Positions 1 through 6,352 of a stretch of DNA of 14,855 bases are shown piece after piece. Within the stretch, counting starts at the first letter, position 1; each line of letters begins with the position of its first letter. Source of the DNA: an uncultured Bacteroidaceae bacterium (lineage in GTDB: Bacteria > Bacteroidota > Bacteroidia > Bacteroidales > Bacteroidaceae); assembly GCA_904502185.1 (NCBI GenBank), contig CAJGDX010000047.1, positions 1 to 14,855 of the forward strand, given 5' to 3'. A program made the translations under genes and the position numbers. The notes beneath the pieces are model-generated. The model had not been told where the DNA came from. It did not search any database and saw nothing but the letters and a program-made list of their open reading frames with translations.

Positions 1-1755
1 AAACGCAAAAGCGTTAAAACTACAGTAGCATCACCCTTCTACCGCGCTGCGGAGATGGAGGACAACTACAACGAACTTGTACTCTCATTCAAAGGCTGGA
101 GCGTTGAGTTCCGTGCATACAACGACGGTATCGCTTACCGTTTCGTAAGCAAGGGAAAGAAAGCTTTCAACATCGCAAACGAAGAGGTTAACCTTCAGTT
201 CAACTCTGATGCAAAAGGTACAGTACCTTTCGTAATCCGTGGTTCTGACGGTAACTACGAGTCACAGTTCTTTAACTCATTCGAGAACCAGTATACAGTC
301 AAGAATCTCTCTGAGCTCAACAAAAAACGTCTTATCTTCCTCCCCGCACTCGTAGAGGTTGAGAACAACGTTAAAATCTGCTTCACAGAGACTGACCTTA
401 ACAACTACCCCGGTCTTTACCTCAGCACAGAGAAGGGTGAGAACCTCCTCAGCGGTGTATTTGCAAAATACCCCAAAGAACTCGAGCAGGGTGGTCACAA
501 CAACCTTCAGATGAAGATTAAGTCTCGCGAGAACTACATCGCAAAAGTAGAGGCTCCCCGTTCATTCCCCTGGCGTATCGCTGTTGTTTCAGACAAGGAT
601 ATCGACATTGCAAACTCAAACCTCAGCTACCTGCTTGCAGCTCCTTCAAAGGTTGCTGATACATCATGGATCAAGCCCGGTAAGGTTGCTTGGGAGTGGT
701 GGAACTGCTGGAACGTTGACGGCGTAGACTTCAACACCGGCGTTAACAACGACACATACAAGGCTTACATCGACTTCGCAGGCCGCAACGGTATCGAGTA
801 TGTAATCCTCGACGAGGGTTGGGCTGTTAACAAGAAGGCTGACCTCATGCAGGTTGTTCCCGAGATTGACCTCAAAGGTCTTATCGCTTACGCAGCAGAG
901 CGCAACGTAGGTATCATCCTTTGGGCTGGTTACTACGCATTCGACCGCGACATGGAGAACGTATGTAAACACTACTCAGAGATGGGCGTTAAAGGTTTCA
1001 AGGTTGACTTCATGGACCGCGACGACCAGATGATGACAGACTTCAACTTCCGCGCAGCAGCGATGTGTGCTAAGTACAACCTCCTCCTCGACCTCCACGG
1101 AACACACAAACCCGCAGGTCTTAACCGTACATACCCCAACGTACTCAACTTCGAGGGCGTTTACGGTCTTGAGCAGGCTAAATGGGAATCACCCAGCATC
1201 CTCGACCACGTAACATACAACACTCAGCTCCCCTTCATCCGCCAGGTGTCAGGTCCTATGGACTACACACAGGGTGCTATGATCAACTCTGTAAAGGGCA
1301 AATATCAGCCTAACTACTACGAGCCTATGAGCCAGGGTACACGTTGCAACCAGTTGGCACTCTACGTAATCCTCGAGTCTCCTCTGAACATGCTTTGCGA
1401 CAACCCCAGCAACTACGAGCGTGAGCCCGAGTGTACAAAGTTCATCAGCGCTATCCCCACAACTTGGGACGAGTCAAAGGTTATCGACGGTAAACTCGGT
1501 GAGTACGTTGTAACTGCACGTCGTAAGGGTGACACATGGTACATTGGTGGTATCACCAACTGGCACGGTCGCACAATCGAGGTTGACCTCTCATTCCTCG
1601 GTGGCAAGAAAATGAAGGGTGAACTCTTCCGCGACGGTGTTAACGCATGGAAGAAGGCTCGTGACTACAAACGCGTTGAGATGGATGTAGACACTAACCA
1701 GAAATTCAAAATCAAGATGGCTCCCGGTGGTGGTTTCTCATTGAAACTCCAGTAA
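1..1755 (+). CDS. GH97 family glycosidase, retaining (alpha-galactosidase-like) type; 5' end outside window
   Basis: Hydrolyses alpha-linked glycans, probably alpha-galactosides, most likely in the periplasm. The frame is open from base 1, so the Met at 55 is internal. Family members have about 640-740 residues; 584 are visible, so the signal peptide and the start of the N-terminal beta-sandwich are missing. Numbering codons from base 1, the sandwich runs to about residue 220, the TIM barrel starts near the WEWWNCW motif (about 229), and a C-terminal beta-domain starts near 490. KVDFMDRDDQ carries Asp336 (1006-1008), at the position of the nucleophile of retaining GH97 enzymes. GLEQ carries Glu391 (1171-1173), matching the acid/base in spacing. 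Where inverting SusB has NAHE, with its base Glu, this protein has LHG, which supports the retaining type. Codon use is strongly biased (CTC/CTT, CGT, GGT, AAC, TAC; I saw no TCG), unlike the minus-strand genes. Family is certain; substrate is inferred. Confidence 0.93.
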   Translation, partial: KRKSVKTTVASPFYRAAEMEDNYNELVLSFKGWSVEFRAYNDGIAYRFVSKGKKAFNIANEEVNLQFNSDAKGTVPFVIRGSDGNYESQFFNSFENQYTVKNLSELNKKRLIFLPALVEVENNVKICFTETDLNNYPGLYLSTEKGENLLSGVFAKYPKELEQGGHNNLQMKIKSRENYIAKVEAPRSFPWRIAVVSDKDIDIANSNLSYLLAAPSKVADTSWIKPGKVAWEWWNCWNVDGVDFNTGVNNDTYKAYIDFAGRNGIEYVILDEGWAVNKKADLMQVVPEIDLKGLIAYAAERNVGIILWAGYYAFDRDMENVCKHYSEMGVKGFKVDFMDRDDQMMTDFNFRAAAMCAKYNLLLDLHGTHKPAGLNRTYPNVLNFEGVYGLEQAKWESPSILDHVTYNTQLPFIRQVSGPMDYTQGAMINSVKGKYQPNYYEPMSQGTRCNQLALYVILESPLNMLCDNPSNYEREPECTKFISAIPTTWDESKVIDGKLGEYVVTARRKGDTWYIGGITNWHGRTIEVDLSFLGGKKMKGELFRDGVNAWKKARDYKRVEMDVDTNQKFKIKMAPGGGFSLKLQ

Positions 1756-1774
1756 TAGGGTAACCATTTATCAT

Positions 1775-1807
1775 AAAAAAAGCCGGCTTCTAAAAGCCGG
1801 CTTTTTT
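1775..1807. terminator. Strong hairpin terminator, usable from both strands
   Basis: A perfect 14-bp stem (1776-1789 with 1794-1807) has a GCCGGC core and a 4-base CTAA loop. It is flanked by seven A on the left and six T on the right. Starting 19 bases after the GH97 stop codon, it ends that transcript. Read on the minus strand it is followed by seven U, so it could also stop a leftward transcript coming from 1808-2050. Confidence 0.93.
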
Positions 1808-2049
1808 GTTGTTCTTTTCTCTGTTGTTATGTTGATAGAGTAATCCCTCTCTCCCCGTGCCTTGAAGGTTCGCCACCTGATGTTCTGACGTCGCTGAAGA
1901 GTTTGAAAGTTACCTCTGCTCTTATATAATAGACACGACTAATCTAAAATCCATCCGGGACACACTGAACGCGGCATTGCTGTCGTGTGTAGCTATTATA
2001 GTTATTGGAGTTTAATTGTTCGAACAAATCTTATCCTTTCGCTTTGTAT
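1808..2049. other. Gene-free stretch between two terminators, possible small RNA
   Basis: No reading frame here looks like a protein, and I see no tRNA, rRNA or known riboswitch core. The stretch holds an interrupted inverted repeat (1925-2000, listed separately) and a 12-bp palindrome, TTGTTCGAACAA, at 2016-2027. On the plus strand, TTTG (1902-1905) lies 19 bases before TATAATAG (1925-1932), the spacing of a Bacteroides promoter, although the second box fits TAnnTTTG poorly. On the minus strand, a transcript starting near 2000 would end at the two-way terminator after roughly 200-225 bases, the size of a regulatory RNA such as a 6S-type RNA. I cannot confirm such an RNA from sequence alone, so its existence is an inference. 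Confidence 0.35.
1925..2000. repeat. Interrupted inverted repeat with facing TATAATAG boxes
   Basis: TATAATAG (1925-1932) is the exact reverse complement of 1993-2000, and ACACGAC (1933-1939) that of 1982-1988. This gives 15 base pairs, broken only by a 4-base bulge (1989-1992) on the right arm, enclosing 42 bases. Each arm contains a -10-like TATAATAG pointing inward. As RNA it would form a long hairpin on either strand; as DNA it could be a binding site. Its function is unknown. Confidence 0.6.
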
Positions 2050-2050
2050 A

Positions 2051-2090
2051 TAAAAATAGCCGGTGATTATCTATGCACAGATAACCACCG
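2051..2090 (-). terminator. Terminator of the rubredoxin gene
   Basis: A 12-bp stem (2061-2072 with 2079-2090) encloses a 6-base loop and begins 20 bases past the rubredoxin stop. At 2066/2085 the pair is G-U in the minus-strand RNA but A-C in the plus-strand RNA, so the hairpin is complete only on the minus strand. There it is followed by a U-rich run (complement of 2051-2057). Confidence 0.8.
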
Positions 2091-2110
2091 ACACCATTTT
2101 ACACTTATAA

Positions 2111-2281
2111 TTATTCCTCTTCCTCTACGGGGGCAAAGTCCTCTTTACCTACTCCACAGAGGGGACAGCACCAATCCTCAGGGATATCCTCGAATGCTGT
2201 TCCTGCTGCAATGCCCGATTCGGGGTCGCCAATCATTGGGTCGTACACCCACTGGCACACTGTACAATAATATTTCTTCAT
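2111..2281 (-). CDS. Rubredoxin (56 residues)
   Basis: Small cytoplasmic electron carrier with one iron bound by four cysteines. In anaerobes rubredoxins typically feed electrons to oxygen- and peroxide-reducing enzymes such as rubrerythrin. The protein starts MKKYYCTVC. Iron ligands are Cys6 and Cys9 (CTVC) and Cys39 and Cys42 (CPLC). Between them lie the family marks YDP (13-15), GDPESGI (18-24), GT-F (27-30) and DW (36-37). Length is normal for the family (about 52-56). Two details differ from the common form: CQW where most have CGY, and an extra Cys38 next to Cys39. The tail is acidic (EEEE). The ATG at 2281 is the only sensible start. The gene is 66 bases downstream of GH106, far enough for its own promoter, and has its own terminator. 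It is short enough to be missed by a length cut-off. Confidence 0.96.
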   Translation of the reverse strand: MKKYYCTVCQWVYDPMIGDPESGIAAGTAFEDIPEDWCCPLCGVGKEDFAPVEEEE

Positions 2282-2306
2282 AATTCAATCTGTTTTTTAG
2301 GTTAAA

Positions 2307-2314
2307 CAATTATA
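2307..2314 (-). promoter_or_regulatory. Possible -7 box for rubredoxin
   Basis: On the minus strand this reads TATAATTG, one base off the Bacteroides -7 consensus TAnnTTTG, and it lies 25 bases before the rubredoxin ATG in an AT-rich gap. No TTTG box is found 19-21 bases upstream. Weak call; rubredoxin may instead be read through from GH106. Confidence 0.3.
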
Positions 2315-2347
2315 TTACCGTTTTTGTTCGCTTAAGGTTTGTTATTT

Positions 2348-5300
2348 TTAATATTTTAACATTACAGGGCCTAAAAGTCCGGCTTCACGAAGTTCTCTGT
2401 CGGCTGAAGGGCCTGCAATGGTCCATGTCTTTCTCTCTTTCTCGGGCAGCGAGGCATCGTAGACAAGGCGGTTGAACCATGTACTTGTGACCTCAATCTC
2501 CAGTTTGTTGCTTCCTTTGGCTACTGCCGAACTTATATCCAGACTATAGGGCGCACACCACACTGTTCGCAGATGCTTGCCGTTTAGTTTGACTACTGCC
2601 ACCATATCCACTTTGCCAAGCTCCAGTGTCAGTGGCGATGTAAGCATCGCCTCGTCTGCATCGAAAGTGGTTGTGTAGGTGACTGTTCCCGAGAATGCCT
2701 TGCCCTCGTAGGAAATGTCAAGCTCTTTCCAGGGTTTCAGCTCATTTACGATAAGGGATTCGGGCGCGCCCCAGCCTGTGGGGAATCTTAGCTCCCATGC
2801 GTTGTTTAATGCTATATGGTGCTTGGGCTGCTTTCCTGCTTTCTTTGCGGCAGGTTCGCCGTTGTGCAGCACTACAAAGCATGAACCGCCCTTTGGCAGC
2901 GAAATGCCTACTGTGGTGTATCCATCCTTAACACAGGCAGGAACAGATGTTGCTTCGCCTGTGATTGCGTCCCATATTTCCACATTGCCTGTTGCATGGA
3001 ACTGCACCTCTCCCTCAAAGCTTTTTCCCTGTTCGGGGGTTACGAAGTACCAGTCGGCGCCATCTGCTTTGCGGTGTAGCCAGCGTATGCCTTCACCCTT
3101 GACGTCGGCGGGGATGTCGAGCAGGGCAAGTGCCTCTTCAAGTGTGACTCCCGACAATATTCCGCCTTTGCCTATGCGTCTGAATTTGCCTGTTTCGGCT
3201 TTTCCCCAGATGCTGCGTACAGCCTTGTCGAAACTGCGCTGTGCTTGCTTGCCTCCCGACAATGTGCATATTCCTTTGGGTGGCGACGCAACCACGCATG
3301 CACCATCTTTCATAAGTTCATACAGGCGTTTTACCGTTTCAGGCAACATGCGTTTGTTCTCGGGGATCCACAGCAGACGGTAGCTTTGTCCCTCGGGGGT
3401 TACAAGGCAGCCATCCTTCACGCTCAGTCGGTTGAGCAGAATGTCGGGGTTGCAATAATCGAATCTGTATCCTGTGGGGAATGGATATTTCTGAGTGGGT
3501 TTGTGTCCAATCTCGTCGCCGAGGTACCAAAGAACGTCGCTGACTGCACCTCCTCTCTCCAGCATATAGCTGCATCGTGCCTGATAGGTGGTAAACTCCT
3601 TCATGTGCTTCCACCATGTCTGTCCGCGTAGGAATGGAGTGCCTATCCTTGAACCGAAGGATGTTCCCGGTTGCAGATAGTCTATCTGTGGGTTGTGGGT
3701 GTAGGTGTGCAGTACGTTGTGTGTCACACCCTCTACGGCATTGAAGTCTGCTACCTCTTTCAGCATCTCAAGATGTTCGTCCCATGTGAGGTTGAACGAT
3801 GTAAAGGCTTCGGCGTTTACTCGCGGCTTTCCGTAGAGACGTGCGGCAGAGGCTGTGGGTTTTATGGGCTTAAAGTCGAGGTCGCCCACATATCCCAGGC
3901 TGAACGGGTGCCAGAATTCACACATGGGAACATCGGCATATTTGAAATATTCCATAATGTCAGCCGGAAATACATCGCCGGCGGCTGTCTCGTACATCAC
4001 CGAGAGCCCCTTTTCGCGTCCAAGCTCCGATATGCGTTTGTAGAAGCGTCCTGAGTAGAGTTCGTTGATGGTGGAGCGCCAGTCGCGCAGGAAGCGTGAG
4101 GTGGTCTCGGGGTTGTCGATGACATATCCGAACAGTGTTGGCAGCCATTGGCGCAATGCGTATCCCGTGTGTTGCAGGAACTCCTGCTCCATCCTGTTGG
4201 TCCATGTTTGCGTGTTGCACTCCCAACTGTCGAGCAGTAGTCCGTTCAACATTCCTCCTTTTAGGGCTCCATCTGCCAGATGTCCTATATATCCGTTGAA
4301 ATGTACTTCGGGGCCTTCGTTCGACAGCTTGTCACACTCCCATCCTGTTCCCGAGGGTGGTGCAGGTGCATTCTTGCGGCCTGCGTTTATGTGGCCTATG
4401 CGCAGTATGGTCCATTCGCCTTTGCCGGGTGCTTCCCAACTGAAATATCCCTTTTCGTCCATGCACTCGGTGACGTCAATTATCTTCTCCTTGTGCAGGT
4501 AGGCTTCGGACGATTGCATTACGTCGTCCGATGAACGTTCGAAGCCGCGCAGTGTCCATCCTGCCTCCGACTCCCAGTTGTTCTTGCGGGCGGCGGACAG
4601 CAGTTTCATGTGCGACAGGTGCATGTTGTGGCGGTTGGTTATTTCCACTCTGTAACGTATGGCATTTGCTACCTCTTTGCAGGCGATGCTCATGCGCGCC
4701 CCATCCTGCCAGTTGGCCGAGGGCATGGGTGCGTCCATAACTTTACTCTCTTTGCCTGTCCGGTCTATTGCATACATGACAATGTTGACGCCGGGGTCGT
4801 AGCACATCGCATGGTTGAATTGCTGCACTGGCGACAGTTCCAGGGTGCGTATGACTGTGGGGGCATTGTAGCATATTTCTACCATATGGGTGTTACCGCC
4901 TGCCGGCAGGTTTATACTTTTACCTTTTTGTATAAGCCCCTCCCAGTCGTATGTGCTGTTGCTTTTTATTTCAGCAGGGTGGGGAATAGGCTCCTTGGCA
5001 CCTGTGGGGGTGGGGAAGGCAAGCACCGCAATGTCGCGATAGTCGCGCCACTCCTCGTTGCTTGGTTGCGGCTGTGCCAGTGATGTCTTTATTTTTCCGT
5101 CAGCTTCTATTGTCTTGCTGCTCGACACTATCAGGCGCATGGCATTTTCGGGCTTAATCCATGGGCCACCTGCCATAGCCCATCCGGGGCAGTTCTGCAT
5201 TGTGAATCGCAGTCCCAGTCGTCGGCACTCTTCGGCTGTGTATTTCACCGCATCTTCCCATTTTTCGCTCATGCAGGTTATATCCTCGCCAGTCGCAGGC

Positions 5301-5596
5301 CATTTGCCACCTTGTTGTCCGTGAAAAAGGTGTATGCCTGAAATTCCTGCTGCAGCTATGGCTTCGAGGTCGGCGGTTATTCCCTCGTGTGACACGTTGC
5401 CGCCTATGTAGTGGAACCATGTTTCGGGGTAGAATACCTTTTCGGGGTTCAGGAAAGCTTCGCGGTCGTATGTCCCGAATTTGCGTTGCAGTGTCTCCTG
5501 TGCAGGCACAATGGGGGCTATCTCCTGCTTTTGTGCATGTAGTTGCATGGTTGCAAACAGCGTAATAAGCAGAGTGTGAAGTTTTGTGATTCGCAT
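2348..5596 (-). CDS. Secreted GH106-type alpha-L-rhamnosidase
   Basis: Probably removes terminal alpha-L-rhamnose from pectin (rhamnogalacturonan) or other plant or host glycans in the periplasm. The 1082 residues match the usual GH106 length (about 1,050-1,150). Residues 1-21 form a signal peptide ending LHA before Gln22, with no lipobox. The first catalytic-domain motif is WFHYIGGNVSHEGI (60-73), followed by DLEAIAAAGISGIHLF (76-91) and PGWAMAGGPW (137-146). LLLDSWE places Glu459, and NAEAFT places Glu596. Their spacing is close to that of the two catalytic glutamates I recall for the characterised homologue BT0986, so they are the candidate acid and base. Residues about 930-1082 look like a galactose-binding-type beta-sandwich. 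No type IX sorting domain is evident at the C-terminus. The gene starts 31 bases after sir2, so it may be read from that operon. The family is fairly certain; rhamnose specificity is inferred. Confidence 0.88.
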   Translation of the reverse strand: MRITKLHTLLITLFATMQLHAQKQEIAPIVPAQETLQRKFGTYDREAFLNPEKVFYPETWFHYIGGNVSHEGITADLEAIAAAGISGIHLFHGQQGGKWPATGEDITCMSEKWEDAVKYTAEECRRLGLRFTMQNCPGWAMAGGPWIKPENAMRLIVSSSKTIEADGKIKTSLAQPQPSNEEWRDYRDIAVLAFPTPTGAKEPIPHPAEIKSNSTYDWEGLIQKGKSINLPAGGNTHMVEICYNAPTVIRTLELSPVQQFNHAMCYDPGVNIVMYAIDRTGKESKVMDAPMPSANWQDGARMSIACKEVANAIRYRVEITNRHNMHLSHMKLLSAARKNNWESEAGWTLRGFERSSDDVMQSSEAYLHKEKIIDVTECMDEKGYFSWEAPGKGEWTILRIGHINAGRKNAPAPPSGTGWECDKLSNEGPEVHFNGYIGHLADGALKGGMLNGLLLDSWECNTQTWTNRMEQEFLQHTGYALRQWLPTLFGYVIDNPETTSRFLRDWRSTINELYSGRFYKRISELGREKGLSVMYETAAGDVFPADIMEYFKYADVPMCEFWHPFSLGYVGDLDFKPIKPTASAARLYGKPRVNAEAFTSFNLTWDEHLEMLKEVADFNAVEGVTHNVLHTYTHNPQIDYLQPGTSFGSRIGTPFLRGQTWWKHMKEFTTYQARCSYMLERGGAVSDVLWYLGDEIGHKPTQKYPFPTGYRFDYCNPDILLNRLSVKDGCLVTPEGQSYRLLWIPENKRMLPETVKRLYELMKDGACVVASPPKGICTLSGGKQAQRSFDKAVRSIWGKAETGKFRRIGKGGILSGVTLEEALALLDIPADVKGEGIRWLHRKADGADWYFVTPEQGKSFEGEVQFHATGNVEIWDAITGEATSVPACVKDGYTTVGISLPKGGSCFVVLHNGEPAAKKAGKQPKHHIALNNAWELRFPTGWGAPESLIVNELKPWKELDISYEGKAFSGTVTYTTTFDADEAMLTSPLTLELGKVDMVAVVKLNGKHLRTVWCAPYSLDISSAVAKGSNKLEIEVTSTWFNRLVYDASLPEKERKTWTIAGPSADRELREAGLLGPVMLKY

Positions 5597-5627
5597 GCGA
5601 CTTAGTTGTTTTGTGTGTTGGATGCTG

Positions 5628-6332
5628 TTAACCGTGCTGTTGCAGCAGATCTATTATCTCTCTCATTCCTTCTGATGCTCCGCGTCTGATTACAGTCAGG
5701 CGGTTGTTGCCTGCCACTCGCACTTCGTTGGGGTCTATCAGGTAAATGGGGATTCTTGCCGGGGCGTAGTTGAGCAATCCTGCGGCAGGGTAGACATTCA
5801 GCGATGTTCCAATGATGATGAAGATGTCTGCGTCGCGCAGGGCGTGTATGGCATTGTCCATCATGGGGACAGCCTCGCCGAACCATACTATGTAGGGGCG
5901 CAGCTGTGAGCCGTCGTCGGCCTTGTCGCCGAGCGCTATTTCGATGTTCTCTTCGGAGAGTGTGCGCACATATTGCAGATTGTTGGGCTGCAACGACGAT
6001 GTTGCCTTCATCAGTTCTCCATGCAGGTGAATGACATTTGTGGAGCCTGCACGTTCGTGCAGGTCGTCTACGTTCTGCGTAACAACTGTGACGTTGTATT
6101 GCTCTTCAAGCGATGCTATCAGACGGTGCCCCTCGTTGGGCTGTACACCGAGCAGCTCTTTGCGCCGTTTGTTGTAGAACTCTATTACCAATGCGGGGTC
6201 GGCATTGTAGCCTTCGATGCTGGCTACCTTTTCTACGGGATATTCGTCCCACATTCCTCCTCCGCCGCGGAATGTGCTGAGACCGCTCTCGACACTCATT
6301 CCTGCTCCTGTGAGAAATACTATCTTTTTCAT
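5628..6332 (-). CDS. cobB: Sir2-family NAD-dependent deacylase (CobB/SIRT5-like)
   Basis: Removes acyl groups (acetyl, or succinyl and malonyl) from lysines on cytoplasmic proteins, consuming NAD. The 234 residues are typical for a short bacterial sirtuin. Visible motifs are GAGMSVESG (9-17) and FR (21-22) for NAD binding, TQNVDDLHERAG (85-96), catalytic His104 in HLHGEL, WFGE, and GTSLNVYPA near the end of the Rossmann fold. Tyr53 and Arg56 in FYNKRR are the pair that marks class III enzymes (E. coli CobB, human SIRT5) able to remove succinyl groups. The protein has no cysteine at all, so the usual four-Cys zinc site is missing; the segment between HLHGEL and WFGE has only polar and acidic residues in its place. 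It starts 20 bases after ygiQ and is probably in that operon. Family is certain; acyl preference is inferred. Confidence 0.94.
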   Translation of the reverse strand: MKKIVFLTGAGMSVESGLSTFRGGGGMWDEYPVEKVASIEGYNADPALVIEFYNKRRKELLGVQPNEGHRLIASLEEQYNVTVVTQNVDDLHERAGSTNVIHLHGELMKATSSLQPNNLQYVRTLSEENIEIALGDKADDGSQLRPYIVWFGEAVPMMDNAIHALRDADIFIIIGTSLNVYPAAGLLNYAPARIPIYLIDPNEVRVAGNNRLTVIRRGASEGMREIIDLLQQHG

Positions 6333-6352
6333 TGCTTGCTGCTGTTTGCCGG

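Noticed and set aside
1835..1860. Possible tRNA 3' end remnant (run resembling a T-arm and acceptor, AATCCCTCTCTCC)
   Set aside because: No TTCGAAT loop, no anticodon arm and no matching 5' acceptor strand; the likeness is too short.
1925..2000. Invertible promoter (phase-variable switch)
   Set aside because: Arms are short and interrupted and enclose only 42 bases, shorter than known Bacteroides invertible promoters; no recombinase gene is near.
2005..2283. 92-codon open frame on the plus strand
   Set aside because: It is the opposite strand of the rubredoxin gene and its terminator, and the product has no recognisable feature.
2715..3383. 222-codon plus-strand frame inside the GH106 gene
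   Set aside because: Antisense shadow of a clear GH106 coding region; rich in Ser, Pro and Cys with no domain.
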